From: Asticcacaulis sp. UBA2476
GTDB taxonomy: Bacteria; Pseudomonadota; Alphaproteobacteria; Caulobacterales; Caulobacteraceae
Reading direction: 5' to 3'
Assembly (NCBI GenBank): GCA_002342035.1
Contig: DDPE01000038.1
Coordinates: forward strand, 174,867-238,866
Length of the DNA stretch: 64,000 nt
In this document: piece after piece, positions 43,546 through 53,343 of the stretch
How positions within the stretch are numbered: position 1 is the stretch's first letter
Layout: each line of letters starts with the position of its first letter
Translations under genes and position numbers: made by a program
Notes under the pieces: model-generated
What the model saw: only the letters and a program-made list of their open reading frames with translations
Database searches by the model: none
What the model was told of the DNA's origin: nothing

Positions 43546-44115
43546 TCATTGAAAGCGCACATCGGCGTGGACGTAAGACTCAAGCAGCCACAACACCAGA
43601 AATACCGCTGCATAGGTCGCCAGAGCCTGCTCAAACACACTGATCAGGCGCGGCACCATGCCGGAATCGATCGTCGCCAGAATGGTGGTCAGGATAAAGA
43701 AACTGATGACCGCCACGCCATAAAGTCCGGCGATGACCATCATGTCCTGCCCGACCATATACCCGCGCAGTAAAAAAATCACGCCGTAGACGATCATCAG
43801 CGACAGAGTCCAGAACCCCAACGGTGCCCCCCAGAAATAATCCAGAAACGCGCCCATCAGCGCCAGCACCAGCGGCGCAACGTAAGACGGGCGGATCAGC
43901 GGCCAGGCAAACGCCAAAGCCAGCGGCAAGACCGGCTCCGGCAGATAAAGGCCGAACACCTTCATGGGCGTGGCCAGCACTATGGTCACCGCCAGCACAC
44001 CCAAAGCGGGCCAGCCGATCCAGTCGAGCGGGCCGATCATGCGCTGGGCCATGCCTTTGCGCACGCCGCGATCAAGCGTCACCTTAAGCGGCGTCTTGAT
44101 AAACGGCGTTTTCAA
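43546..44115 (-). CDS. mreD: Rod shape-determining protein MreD
   Basis: A 189-residue inner-membrane protein with five to six helices, about 30 residues N-terminal to the first. Its start overlaps the mreC stop by 4 bp (ATGA). MreD sequences are poorly conserved, so the call depends on size, topology and position between mreC and mrdA. Confidence 0.9.
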   Translation of the reverse strand: MKTPFIKTPLKVTLDRGVRKGMAQRMIGPLDWIGWPALGVLAVTIVLATPMKVFGLYLPEPVLPLALAFAWPLIRPSYVAPLVLALMGAFLDYFWGAPLGFWTLSLMIVYGVIFLLRGYMVGQDMMVIAGLYGVAVISFFILTTILATIDSGMVPRLISVFEQALATYAAVFLVLWLLESYVHADVRFQ

Positions 44116-45278
44116 AAAGGCACCTCGGTCGAAGCTGTGGCGGCAGCGCTCTGGGTTTGCGATTGCGCTTGGGCGGGATGTGCGGCCGGTGGTGTTGTCC
44201 GGGCGGCGGTAGGACGTGGTTGCGCAGGCCGAGGGGCGGCTGGACGGGCGACGGCCGACGTCGCGGACGCTCCCGAAGCCGGAGCGACCGCACTTGAGGT
44301 CGCTGCACCGGCTGCCGGTGTTGAGGCCACCCCTGCGGAGGATGCAGTAGCCCCAGCGGTCACAGGCTGCGGTATTGCCGGTTGCGGCAGAAGTTCGGTG
44401 ATCTGCGGCGTCATCAGCACCTGATCCGCTTCCGGGAACTGTGAAAAGTCTTCGTAAAGCAGGATTTTGACAAAATCGATCGGGGCCCGGTTGGCATAGA
44501 GCTTGACCCGCCAGACCTTATCAACCCCCTGCACCGCTTCGCCAACCGGCAAACCGCGCGGGAAGATGCCGCCATCGCCGGAGGTCAGGATCTGGTCGCC
44601 CTTTTTGACCGCATCCTTGCCGCGCACGAAATCAAGGCGCGGAAATTCACCCCCGTCACCGGACATGACCGCGCGGGCGTCGGAGCGAGCGATCATAATC
44701 GGGGTGCGGCTGACCACATCGGTGATCATCAGCACACGGCTGACCTTGGGGCTCACCCCCACCACACGTCCAACCAGACCCTGATCGGTAATGACCGGAT
44801 TACCGAAGCGTATCTTGGCGTTCGATCCGGCATCGATCAGGCGATTGTTATTAAACGGCCCGCGCGAGACGGACACTGAACGGGCCGTGACCATCTCAAC
44901 CGGAGGCTCGGTACGCAGGTTGAGCAGCTTTTCGTAGCGTTCGGAAATGTCTTTTTGCTGGAAATACATGTCGCGGTACAGCGACAGATCCTGCACCCGT
45001 TTTTTCAGGATGCGGTTTTCGCGCACGGCAAAGAAATAGTCATCGATCCAGTTGGCCCCGTCACCGACCACATGGGCCGGGGTGGCCAGCACGTTACTGG
45101 CCGGACCGGCAGCGGCATCAAAGCCTGAGCGGTTGCCGTAGGAACGCCCCGACACCTCTTCGCGCCGGTCGCCCAGAAAGCTGAGCGCACCAAAGATGCA
45201 CACCGCCGCCACCAGAGCCATCACGCCCCAGTTCACCGGCAGCTTCAGGTGCTCAAAATGCTTATCCCCTTGCGGCAC
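44112..45278 (-). CDS. mreC: Cell shape-determining protein MreC
   Basis: A 388-residue periplasmic scaffold that binds PBP2. One membrane helix lies near residues 17-35, then a coiled coil (about 75-110, ENRILKKRVQDLSLYRDM), followed by the double beta-barrel core (NRLIDAGSNAKIRFGNPVITDQGLVGRV in part, RSDARAVMSGDGG, GDQILTSGDGGIFPRGLPVG). The C-terminal 100 residues are an Ala/Pro/Thr-rich low-complexity tail, longer than in E. coli MreC. GTG start at 45278. Confidence 0.96.
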   Translation of the reverse strand: MPQGDKHFEHLKLPVNWGVMALVAAVCIFGALSFLGDRREEVSGRSYGNRSGFDAAAGPASNVLATPAHVVGDGANWIDDYFFAVRENRILKKRVQDLSLYRDMYFQQKDISERYEKLLNLRTEPPVEMVTARSVSVSRGPFNNNRLIDAGSNAKIRFGNPVITDQGLVGRVVGVSPKVSRVLMITDVVSRTPIMIARSDARAVMSGDGGEFPRLDFVRGKDAVKKGDQILTSGDGGIFPRGLPVGEAVQGVDKVWRVKLYANRAPIDFVKILLYEDFSQFPEADQVLMTPQITELLPQPAIPQPVTAGATASSAGVASTPAAGAATSSAVAPASGASATSAVARPAAPRPAQPRPTAARTTPPAAHPAQAQSQTQSAAATASTEVPF

Positions 45279-45357
45279 GCGACTGACCCCGAATCAACAG
45301 ACTTAAACTTATTCAGGCCTTATAGCGCCGATTGGCGACAGAATTTAGGCTAAGTTT

Positions 45358-46401
45358 TTAAGATAAAGTGGCGTCCAGAATGCCCCGCATCCAGCGCGGA
45401 TGCTCCAGCACACGACCACAACCAATCGCCACGCAGGACAGCGGATCTTCGGCAACAGACACCGGCAAGCCCGTTTGATCGCGGATTTCGACATCCAGAC
45501 CGCGCAGCAAAGCCCCGCCGCCCGTCAGCATAATACCCTTATCCGCGATATCGGCAGCCAGTTCCGGTGGGGTGGCCTCTAACGCTACCTTAACCGCATC
45601 AATGATTTGCGCGACCGGCTCAGCCAGGGCTTCAGCGGCCTGACGCTCAGAGATGCGCACTTCGCGCGGCACACCCTGCATCAGGTCGCGGCCCTTGACG
45701 TCGATGGCCAGACCTTCGCCGTCATGGGGCACGCGGGCGGTGCCGATATCTTTTTTGATGCGTTCAGCCGTCGTTTCACCGATCAGCAGGTTGTGGTTAC
45801 GGCGCATGAAGTTGGTGATGGCTTCGTCCATCTTATCGCCGCCGACGCGCACGGAGCGCGAATAGACGATACCCGACAGCGACAAAACGGCCACTTCGGT
45901 CGTCCCGCCACCGATATCAACGACCATAGACCCGGTTGGCTCATGGATCGGAAGGCCCGCCCCAATCGCCGCCGCCATAGGCTCATCCAAAAGGCCCACC
46001 CGGCGCGCCGAGGCGTTCAGACACGAATCGTTGATGGCGCGACGTTCAACCGCCGTGGCCCCCGACGGGACGCACACGATAACCTTGGGGTTCACAAAAC
46101 CTTTGCGGTTATGAACCTTACGGATGAAATATTTGATCATTTCTTCGGCGACTTCGAAGTCAGCGATAACGCCGTCCTTCATCGGGCGGATGGCTTCCAT
46201 ATGGCCCGGCGTGCGACCCAGCATCTGTTTGGCCTCTATGCCCACGGCGTGAACCACCTTGCGGCCGCCGACATTACGCAGCGCGACCACCGACGGCTCG
46301 TTGAGAACTATGCCCCGGCCCTTCATGTATATGAGCGTATTGGCCGTCCCCAAATCCATCGCAATGTCGTTCGAGAACCCGCCGAAGAAGCCTTTAAACA
46401 T
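45358..46401 (-). CDS. mreB: Rod shape-determining protein MreB
   Basis: A 347-residue bacterial actin that directs lateral-wall synthesis. Phosphate-binding motifs are AMDLGTANTLIY (phosphate 1), VVDIGGGTTEVAV (phosphate 2) and the adenosine motif LTGGGALLRGLD. The ATG at 46401 gives a normal MreB start (MFKGFFGGFSNDIAMDLG); a TTG three codons upstream is less likely. First gene of the operon, 79 bp before mreC. Confidence 0.98.
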   Translation of the reverse strand: MFKGFFGGFSNDIAMDLGTANTLIYMKGRGIVLNEPSVVALRNVGGRKVVHAVGIEAKQMLGRTPGHMEAIRPMKDGVIADFEVAEEMIKYFIRKVHNRKGFVNPKVIVCVPSGATAVERRAINDSCLNASARRVGLLDEPMAAAIGAGLPIHEPTGSMVVDIGGGTTEVAVLSLSGIVYSRSVRVGGDKMDEAITNFMRRNHNLLIGETTAERIKKDIGTARVPHDGEGLAIDVKGRDLMQGVPREVRISERQAAEALAEPVAQIIDAVKVALEATPPELAADIADKGIMLTGGGALLRGLDVEIRDQTGLPVSVAEDPLSCVAIGCGRVLEHPRWMRGILDATLS

Positions 46402-46715
46402 AGAATACAACCGCTTTTTGAAGTCTGATCAGAATTACTTTTTAATCTGCGCCCGAGCCGCCACGGCGGCCAAAGACACCTCATCCGGACGGGGCAGACA
46501 GGCTGCAAACCATGCACATAAACCATATGCCCGATGTCAGGGAGACAGTCACTTGCCCTTAACTGGAATCAATTGCAAGCGACAAGTTTAAAAAGATGAT
46601 TCAAAATAACAAGGCCCGTTTAAAAGCCTTTGTTTTTCAGGACTATGATGAAATTAAAACCAAATAATAGTGGCGCAAACCCACCACCCTATTGCGGCTT
46701 TTTTCGGGCCGCACC
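46402..46715. other. mreB promoter region
   Basis: A 314-bp spacer between the TVP38-like gene and mreB, both on the minus strand. A weak minus-strand hairpin (AACAAAGGC...GCCTTGTT, 46608-46634) and a small GCGGC/GCCGC dyad near 46694-46713 may end the upstream transcript. The rest presumably holds the mreB promoter; no clear -35/-10 pair was recognised. Confidence 0.4.
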
Positions 46716-47468
46716 TTAAGAGGCCGGACCTCGCCCATTTTCACGCCATTTCTCGATCAGGGTGCGGGCAAAAATCATCAGTGCCATCCACGCCAAACCG
46801 ATGACCGCGATCAGGGCCGCCCCCTTCCAGTCGCCGCCGGAGGTAAGCCTGGAAAACGACGATCCAAACAGGGCTACCAGCGCGGTCTTAGGGATCGAGC
46901 CCAGCGCACAGCCCAGAATAAAGCCGGAAAAACGGGCCTTTGACACGCCGAATGCCATATTGACGATGATAAACGGCGCCGAAGGCACATTGCGCACGAT
47001 AAACGACGCGCTGAACGAGTTACGCCCGATATATTCCGACAGGCGCTGCATCCGCTTGCCTTCGATCTTGGCCAGGGTGTCAGCCCCGATAAACCGTCCG
47101 GCATAAAAGGTGACGGCGGCGGAGACGATCGTCGCCACCCACGAATAGGCAAAGCCCAGCCACGGCCCGAACGCCACCACGCAGGCGGCGATCAACACGA
47201 ACTGGGGGGCGGCGATAAAGGCTGAGATCGTGAAGACCGCGATGACAATGAACACCGCCCACGGCGACCTGGAATAGTGCGCCATCCACGCTTCGAGTTC
47301 ATGGGTCAGTTCATGGCCGATATCAGTCTTACCGATCATGAACACAAGGCCGACGCAGGCAAACAGAGCCAGCGTCACCCACACGGCGCGCATGACCTTT
47401 GAGTCCATATTGGTCAGGAAGGACCACACATTGTCCCAGAGGGCCTTAAGGCTTTGCACCATAATCAT
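46716..47468 (-). CDS. TVP38/TMEM64-type (VTT domain) membrane protein
   Basis: A 250-residue inner-membrane protein of the VTT superfamily. The core has FIAAPQFVLIAACVVAFGPWLGF, the helix VSAAVTFYAGRFIG and the conserved RNVPSAPFIIVNMAFGVSKARFSGF in part (NVPSAPFIIVNMAFGVSK), then GSIPKTALVALFG. Relatives move lipids across the bilayer. The start at 47468 is chosen from three nearby Met codons because the frame upstream to 47528 encodes an atypical basic leader; the choice is uncertain. Confidence 0.82.
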   Translation of the reverse strand: MIMVQSLKALWDNVWSFLTNMDSKVMRAVWVTLALFACVGLVFMIGKTDIGHELTHELEAWMAHYSRSPWAVFIVIAVFTISAFIAAPQFVLIAACVVAFGPWLGFAYSWVATIVSAAVTFYAGRFIGADTLAKIEGKRMQRLSEYIGRNSFSASFIVRNVPSAPFIIVNMAFGVSKARFSGFILGCALGSIPKTALVALFGSSFSRLTSGGDWKGAALIAVIGLAWMALMIFARTLIEKWRENGRGPAS

Positions 47469-47803
47469 AATATATCCGCAACCCGTCACAGCGGTAACTA
47501 CCGCGCGTGACGGTGACTTTTGGGGCACTTAAACCCGAAAATGACACCTATCAACTGATTTCGGCTACTCAAAGGCGCAATAGATGATAAAGCCGCCGCA
47601 ACGTCATCAACTATGACTTCAGGGATACACCTGTCCCGTCTTATTCACATTGACCTAGCACGAATCATCCGCAAATGAACTTTGACGAGTGGACAAACGA
47701 CACGGGGCGCGTAAAGAGAATTTTGAGTTTTACCAGCGGCACGTCAAATCCGCTGACCCGTAGCTTCGCAACCGATACACCCATACCTTCCGCAGGAACG
47801 CTC
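47469..47803. other. Divergent spacer before the aminotransferase gene
   Basis: 335 bp. The aminotransferase frame is open back to 47675, but those codons do not resemble the family and the best ribosome site (CAGGAA) serves the ATG at 47804. No hairpin, repeat or RNA gene seen. Confidence 0.4.
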
Positions 47804-49012
47804 ATGGCCCCCTTTTCCGAATCCGAAACCCTGAAACGCGTCAAGCCGTCACCTACGCTGGCCGTCACCGCCAAGGCCCGCGCCTTGGCCCGTGAAGGCA
47901 AGAAGGTCATTTCCCTTGGTGCCGGTGAGCCGGACTTTGATACGCCGGAAAATATCTGCGACGCGGCGATCAAGGCCATCAAGCGCGGCGAAACCCGCTA
48001 CACCGACGTTGACGGCATCCCTGAACTGAAAGCCGCCATTGTGGCCAAGTTCAAGCGCGAAAATGGTCTGGATTATGCGACGACCCAAGTGTCCGTCTCT
48101 CCGGGCGGCAAGCCCGTCATCTATAACGCCATGATGGCGTCAGTGAACGTCGGTGACGAAGTGATCATTCCCGCGCCGTACTGGGTGTCTTATCCCGATA
48201 TGGTTCTGCTGGCGGGCGGCACACCGGTGTTTGCGGTCGGCGAAATGGCTGACGGTTTTAAGCTGAAGCCGGAAACCTTAGAAGCCGCCATCACGCCTAA
48301 GACCAAGTGGCTGATCCTCAACTCGCCGTCGAACCCGTCGGGGGCGGCCTATACCGAGGCTGAACTAAAGGCACTGGGCGAAGTGCTGAAAAAGCACCCG
48401 CAGGTCTGGATCCTGACCGACGACATGTATGAGCACCTGATCTTTGATGGGTTTAAATACACGACCATCGCGCAGGTGTGCCCTGAGCTCTATGACCGCA
48501 CCCTGACCATGAACGGCGTGTCAAAGGCCTATTCGATGACCGGTTGGCGCATCGGCTATTGCGCAGGCCCTGAGCCGCTGATCAAGGCGATGTCAAAGAT
48601 CATTTCGCAGTCGACTTCCAACCCGTGCTCGATCGCCCAGTGGGCCGCCGTTGAGGCGCTCAACGGGCCGCAGGACTTTATCCCTGAGCGCGCCGCTGTG
48701 TTCCAAAAGCGCCGCGATCTGGTGGTGGCCGGTCTCAATGCCTGCGAAGGCATCACCTGTCCGACCCCGGAAGGCGCGTTCTACGTCTATCCATCGATCG
48801 AGGGCGTGATCGGCAAGACCGCCCCTTCGGGCAAGGTCATCATGACCGATGAGGACTTCGCGTCGGAACTGCTGCAAACCGAAACCGTCGCCGTGGTTCA
48901 TGGTGCCGCGTTTGGCCTGTCGCCGTTCTTCCGCATTTCCTATGCCACGTCCGAAGCCGTGCTGACCGAAGCCTGTGAGCGTATTCAGCGCTTCTGCGCC
49001 AGCCTGAAGTAA
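47804..49012 (+). CDS. Class I aspartate aminotransferase
   Basis: A 402-residue PLP enzyme of the Igamma aspartate aminotransferase group, which exchanges amino groups between aspartate and 2-oxoglutarate; some members also accept prephenate. Seen: ISLGAGEPDFDTP near the N-terminus, PYWVSYPDM, LNSPSNPSGAAY, the D-D-x-Y pair in LTDDMYEHL, the PLP lysine Lys241 in NGVSKAYSMTGWRIGY, and FRISYATS with the substrate arginine. It stands alone between a divergent gene and a palindromic element. Confidence 0.95.
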   Translation: MAPFSESETLKRVKPSPTLAVTAKARALAREGKKVISLGAGEPDFDTPENICDAAIKAIKRGETRYTDVDGIPELKAAIVAKFKRENGLDYATTQVSVSPGGKPVIYNAMMASVNVGDEVIIPAPYWVSYPDMVLLAGGTPVFAVGEMADGFKLKPETLEAAITPKTKWLILNSPSNPSGAAYTEAELKALGEVLKKHPQVWILTDDMYEHLIFDGFKYTTIAQVCPELYDRTLTMNGVSKAYSMTGWRIGYCAGPEPLIKAMSKIISQSTSNPCSIAQWAAVEALNGPQDFIPERAAVFQKRRDLVVAGLNACEGITCPTPEGAFYVYPSIEGVIGKTAPSGKVIMTDEDFASELLQTETVAVVHGAAFGLSPFFRISYATSEAVLTEACERIQRFCASLK

Positions 49013-49019
49013 GCCAGAT

Positions 49020-49140
49020 GCTCCCCTCCGTCGCAGCATGCTGCGCCACCTCCCCCAATAAATTGCGGGAGTATAAGGGTCATACCCCCCCAATTTATTG
49101 GGGGGGATGTCATAGACACGTAGTGGATATGACAGGGGGG
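49020..49140. repeat. Palindromic intergenic element, copy 5 (variant core)
   Basis: Carries the CCCCTCCGTCGC...GCGCCACCTCCCC arm, then CCCCCAATAAATTG inverted as CAATTTATTGGGGG (a second dyad CCCCCCAAT/ATTGGGGGG around 49084-49106). A further TGTCATA/TATGACA dyad ends it. Confidence 0.75.
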
Positions 49141-49168
49141 GGCCTCTTTACAGCGGATCAAACCTTCC

Positions 49169-50269
49169 ATGGTTAGGTTCTGGATCATTCCGCCCTTAAT
49201 CCTCGTTGCGGCCTTTGTAATATCTGCGATAGCCTCTGCCGCCTTTACGCAACTGGCCATTCGCGGCGGCCCGGTCGACCGCCCGCGCGCCCGCGGCTCC
49301 CACACCACCCCCACCGCGACCTCCGGCGGCATGGCCATTATCGCCGCGACCGCGCTTGGCATTGCCATTTTCAGCCTCTTTTTCCACACCCAACTACCGC
49401 GCGACGGCGGACACGGCTTTGCCCTGCTGATATATGCGACCCTTCTCGGCCTATCAGGGGCGCTGGATGACATGTTCGCGCTCAACGCCAAGTTCAAGCT
49501 GCTGTTTCAGGTCGCCCTCGCCCTTGGGTTTGCGGCCGCCTACCCCATAGTACACATTGATTTTGGCTTTGGCGCAGCGATCAGCCTGTGGCCGTGGCTG
49601 GGGATGCTGGGGACGGCGTTCTGGCTGGTGCTGGGGCTAAACACCATCAACTTCATGGATGGCTCTAACGGGCTGGCGATCGGGTCACAATCCATAGCCC
49701 TGGGCCTGATGATCCTCATGATCATTATATTAGGGCCCTTGAGTGAGCGTACCTATTATGCCGCAGGTTTGCTGCTGATTTGTGTAGCGGCCCTTGGGGC
49801 CCATCTGGGGTTTCTGCCGTTCAATCTGCCGTTGGGTAAGGTGTTTCAAGGCGATGCCGGATCACTGTTTGGCGGGGCGCTCATTACCGGCGGGGTGTTG
49901 TTGATGATCCATGCCGGGGTCACGTCCCTGTGGCTGGGCGGCTACGTGCTGGCGCCGCTGCTGGTCGATGTGCTGCTTACTTTGGCCTTACGCGCCAAAA
50001 GTGGTGCCAAGTTGTTTGAGGCCCATAAGGACCACCTCTATCAGCAGTGGCTGATCCACAAAGACCCGTCGCACCTTAACATGGCCCTGCGGGTCTGGGC
50101 ATTATGTGCGTTCTCTGGCGCGGTCGGCCTGACTATGCGCTACATCCATATAGAGACGGGCGTGAACCTGCGCTTTGTGGCCTTGGTGGCCCTGTTCTGG
50201 CTGTTTTCTGCCGGTTGGCTGTGGCTAAGGTACAAAATCAGTGCCGGTAGCGCGGCGAAAACCGCCTGA
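49169..50269 (+). CDS. WecA/MraY-type polyprenyl-phosphate sugar-1-phosphate transferase
   Basis: A 366-residue polytopic enzyme of the family that joins a UDP-sugar phosphate to undecaprenyl phosphate. Motifs: GGPVDRPRARGSHTTPT with TSGGMAI, the Asp pair in SGALDDMFALN, NTINFMDGSNGLA, FQGDAGSLFGG and the HKDHLYQQ end motif (the HIHH-like site of WecA subgroup replaced). About ten helices. It is likely to start a glycan such as O-antigen or exopolysaccharide; the exact sugar is not predictable. It overlaps the convergent acyltransferase gene by 32 bp. Confidence 0.9.
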   Translation: MVRFWIIPPLILVAAFVISAIASAAFTQLAIRGGPVDRPRARGSHTTPTATSGGMAIIAATALGIAIFSLFFHTQLPRDGGHGFALLIYATLLGLSGALDDMFALNAKFKLLFQVALALGFAAAYPIVHIDFGFGAAISLWPWLGMLGTAFWLVLGLNTINFMDGSNGLAIGSQSIALGLMILMIIILGPLSERTYYAAGLLLICVAALGAHLGFLPFNLPLGKVFQGDAGSLFGGALITGGVLLMIHAGVTSLWLGGYVLAPLLVDVLLTLALRAKSGAKLFEAHKDHLYQQWLIHKDPSHLNMALRVWALCAFSGAVGLTMRYIHIETGVNLRFVALVALFWLFSAGWLWLRYKISAGSAAKTA

Positions 50270-51365
50270 GCAGCCAGAGCCGCGCTTTCATCTCAAACTG
50301 GCCGTAGCTTAAAATCGAAACCCCGATCAACGCCCCAAAAAAGGCCATAAAAAACAACGGTGACGCGATCACCGCCGCCTTTGTGGCCGGCGCCAGCCCG
50401 TTCAGGCCAATCATGATCAAAAGCTGTAGCGGGAAATGGATCAGATAGGTCGAATAGCTGATGTCCCCCAGCCAGACAAAGGGTTTAAGGCGCTCAGAGG
50501 GTATCGCCCCGCGCCAAAGCTCGACCGCCACCAAGGTCAGCGGCATCAGCCCCAGCACCATGACCTCACGCGAAAAGACCCAGCTTACCTGCCCGTTCAT
50601 CAACCCGTCATGGCCAAATAGATAGGCCGCGATCCACCCTGCCGCCACCACGCCCAAAATGCCCTTACGGATCGGCACCCCCACCCCACTCAGTTCGCGC
50701 GCCACAAAATAGGCGATACCGCCCAGAAAGAAGCTGGGCAGGCCGCGAAAGAACGCGATCTCCGGCCACAGCCACATCAACGGCGTGGTCACGGCCACAA
50801 TCACCCACAGCCAGCGTCGCCCCAATTTGAGGGTGCAAAACAAAAAGAACAGGCCGTAAAGCCCCATTTCGACCGAGATCGACCAGACCGGCCCGTTAAA
50901 GCTTTGGACCGCCCCCGGCCACCATTGCTGAATCATCAGGGCGCTTAAGGCAAAGTTGCCCGCCGTATTGGCCTGATACACATAGTCATAGCCATAAAGG
51001 CTGTGGAATATGATCATCAGACCGGCGGTGAGGATCAGGGTGGCAATATAAAGTGGATAAAGCCGCGCCAGACGCGCGATCACAAACGTCCGAAACGACA
51101 CCGCCCCCGCCATGATCGGTTCGCGATAAAGCCAGAAAAACACATAGCCGGATATGGTGAAGAACAGTTCGACGAACCATTGCCCGTGGCTGTAGATCGG
51201 CCTCAACAGGTCAAAAAACGGCACATCGACATAGAGATCGGGCTGAAACTGATCGGTGTGATAAAAATGGACATAGTGGAACGCCACCACCAAAAGCGAC
51301 GCCACCCCGCGCAGTATATCCAGCTCAAAAAACCGGCCATTATCAGGTGCGCGGTCAGGGGTCAA
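50238..51365 (-). CDS. Acyltransferase family 3 membrane protein
   Basis: A 375-residue OafA/acyltransferase-3 protein with about ten helices. It has the early FELDILRGVASLLVVAFHYVHF motif (R and H in the active-site region) and the later FFTISGYVFFWLYR segment. Such enzymes add acyl groups to sugars of O-antigen or exopolysaccharide. The start is TTG at 51365, just 5 bp after the polyprenyl synthase stop. The WecA-like gene nearby supports a glycan-modifying role, though this is inference. Confidence 0.88.
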   Translation of the reverse strand: MTPDRAPDNGRFFELDILRGVASLLVVAFHYVHFYHTDQFQPDLYVDVPFFDLLRPIYSHGQWFVELFFTISGYVFFWLYREPIMAGAVSFRTFVIARLARLYPLYIATLILTAGLMIIFHSLYGYDYVYQANTAGNFALSALMIQQWWPGAVQSFNGPVWSISVEMGLYGLFFLFCTLKLGRRWLWVIVAVTTPLMWLWPEIAFFRGLPSFFLGGIAYFVARELSGVGVPIRKGILGVVAAGWIAAYLFGHDGLMNGQVSWVFSREVMVLGLMPLTLVAVELWRGAIPSERLKPFVWLGDISYSTYLIHFPLQLLIMIGLNGLAPATKAAVIASPLFFMAFFGALIGVSILSYGQFEMKARLWLLRRFSPRYRH

Positions 51366-51370
51366 ACGGT

Positions 51371-52408
51371 CTACTTCTGACGTGCGACGCTGTAGTCGAC
51401 CAGATTTTCGAGCGCCGTCTTCCAGGCCGAGGATTTAAAGGCCGATAAGCACGCCTTGGCCTGAGCCGCATAGTCGCGGGCCATAGCGATGGCATCGACC
51501 AGCGCATCGGTATCGTTCATGATCTGTTGCGCGGTGTGCAGGTCGCCGTCGGCCTGCTGGCGCAACGACACGGCGCGGTGCCAGAAATCTGCGTGCGTAT
51601 CTTTGGAACGCTGAACGGCCAGTAGCAACGGCAGGGTCGCCTTGCCCTCGGCAAAGTCATCCCCGGCATTTTTGCCAAGGTCCGCCGCCGATCCGGTGTA
51701 ATCGAGCGCATCGTCCTGAATCTGGAAGGCCAGTCCCAGATAAAGCCCATAAAGCCGCAAGGCTTCGCGCTGTTCCGGCGTGGCCTTGGCCGACACCGCC
51801 CCGCTCTCAGAAGCCGCCGCAAACAGGGCGGCGGTCTTGGCCGAGATAATCTCGATATAGGTGTCGATGCTCAGGTTAATGTCGAACGCCTTGGTCAGTT
51901 GCCAGACCTCGCCTTCGGCAATCACGGCGGAGGCTTTCGACAGGATACCAAGGGCCTCAAGCGAGCCAGTCTCGACCATCAACTCAAAGGCGCGCGAAAA
52001 CAGGAAGTCTCCGACCAGAACCGATGACGGTGCCCCCCAGATCAGGTGGGCCGCGACCTTGCCCCGGCGCAGATTGGAGGAATCGACCACATCGTCATGC
52101 AGCAGGGTGGCGGTATGGATGAACTCCACCGCCGCCGACAGGTTATGGTGATGTGTATTGGCCGTATCGCACAGACGTGCTGCCGCCACACACAACAGCG
52201 GGCGCAGACGCTTACCGCCGGCGGCGATCAGGTGATCGGCAAGGGCCGGAATAATGGCGACATCGCTTTGCATACGGTCGCGGATCAGGGCGTTGACGTC
52301 ATCCATATCGGCGGCACTGAGGCGCACCAGATCATTGACATCAGCGACGGGGGCTTTCGTATCGTGCCGGGCGCGGATTGTTTCGATGTCAGCCGTGTCC
52401 AAAACCAT
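51371..52408 (-). CDS. ispB: Octaprenyl/decaprenyl-type polyprenyl diphosphate synthase
   Basis: A 345-residue trans-polyprenyl synthase that makes the side chain of ubiquinone. The first Asp-rich motif is DDVVD (105-109, LLHDDVVDSSNLRRG), the second DDALD (232-236, FQIQDDALDYTG); GGKRLRPLL precedes the first. Chain length (C40-C50) cannot be read from the sequence. CAGGAG precedes the ATG. It diverges from the tRNA methyltransferase gene. Confidence 0.95.
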   Translation of the reverse strand: MVLDTADIETIRARHDTKAPVADVNDLVRLSAADMDDVNALIRDRMQSDVAIIPALADHLIAAGGKRLRPLLCVAAARLCDTANTHHHNLSAAVEFIHTATLLHDDVVDSSNLRRGKVAAHLIWGAPSSVLVGDFLFSRAFELMVETGSLEALGILSKASAVIAEGEVWQLTKAFDINLSIDTYIEIISAKTAALFAAASESGAVSAKATPEQREALRLYGLYLGLAFQIQDDALDYTGSAADLGKNAGDDFAEGKATLPLLLAVQRSKDTHADFWHRAVSLRQQADGDLHTAQQIMNDTDALVDAIAMARDYAAQAKACLSAFKSSAWKTALENLVDYSVARQK

Positions 52409-52563
52409 ACTCCTGATACACTCGAAATATCGCCATACCCCCCCTTTTCGCGGGTGTCCATGCCTTTGTCAGTAGCGTTTGCGTTATATCTTAATAAACG
52501 CGACGTGGGCATGTCTTAATCGGGACTATGTCGTTTTGTCGCAATCTGTAGTATGGCCGCGTC

Positions 52564-53343
52564 ATGGAAGACCTGTCCCCTGATTTGCCCTCTGGCGTTG
52601 TCGAAACCACCCTGCTCAACGGGCGGGTCGATTTGTGGCAACCGGCCAAGGGCTATCGCATCGGCATGGATGGGGCGCTATTGGCGGCCGCGGCGGCGGG
52701 TGTGCTGGCCGAAGATCGCGTGAAGCCCACGCGGGTGCTGGAGCTGGGTTGCGGGGTCGGCGGGGTCATGCTGTCGCTTTATAAGCGCTGCCCGCAGGTG
52801 GTCGCAACCGGCATCGAGCGCGAACCGCAAAGCTTTGAATTATTGCAGGAAAATATCAAACGCAATGATTCGGCGGCCCGTAACACCGGCATCTGCGGCG
52901 ATATCGGCAAAGGCTTTAAATCGTTCGGCTTAGAGCGCTTTGATATGGTAATATCAAACCCGCCCTATTTCGATGACCCGACCTTGCTGCGTGCCCCCCA
53001 TGAGCTTAAGCGCCCCGCCTGGATCGCCGATGACGGCCTTGGGGCGTGGACCGAGTTTGCACAAGGTTCGGTAAAGGACGGCGGCGAGATTCTGTTTGTC
53101 CACCGCGCCGACCGGCTTTTTGATCTGTTGAGCGGCCTGTCAGCCCGGTGCGGATCGTTCATAATCCGCCCGATCCAGCCCTTTGCCGATCAACCGGCCA
53201 AGCGCGTCATCGTCCGCGCCAAACGGCTGGGAAAGGCCCCGCTGAAACTGCTACCGCCCTTGGTGCTGCACGATGACGGCGACCGTAAACACACTCCGGA
53301 GGTTGAGGCGATCTTGCGCGGCGAGGCGCTATTGGGGTGGTAA
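52564..53343 (+). CDS. trmN6: tRNA1(Val) adenine-N6 methyltransferase-type enzyme
   Basis: A 259-residue class I methyltransferase of the TrmN6/YfiC group. SAM motif I is LELGCGVGG (59-67), and NPPY (132-135, SNPPYFDDP) marks an N6-adenine-type catalytic site. The N-terminal LLNGRVDLWQPAKGYRIGMDG lead fits the family. E. coli TrmN6 methylates A37 of tRNA1(Val). The gene diverges from ispB, a common alphaproteobacterial arrangement. Confidence 0.88.
   Translation: MEDLSPDLPSGVVETTLLNGRVDLWQPAKGYRIGMDGALLAAAAAGVLAEDRVKPTRVLELGCGVGGVMLSLYKRCPQVVATGIEREPQSFELLQENIKRNDSAARNTGICGDIGKGFKSFGLERFDMVISNPPYFDDPTLLRAPHELKRPAWIADDGLGAWTEFAQGSVKDGGEILFVHRADRLFDLLSGLSARCGSFIIRPIQPFADQPAKRVIVRAKRLGKAPLKLLPPLVLHDDGDRKHTPEVEAILRGEALLGW

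Noticed and set aside
47675..47803. 43-residue extension of the aminotransferase.
   Set aside because: The extension does not resemble family members; CAGGAA favours the ATG at 47804.
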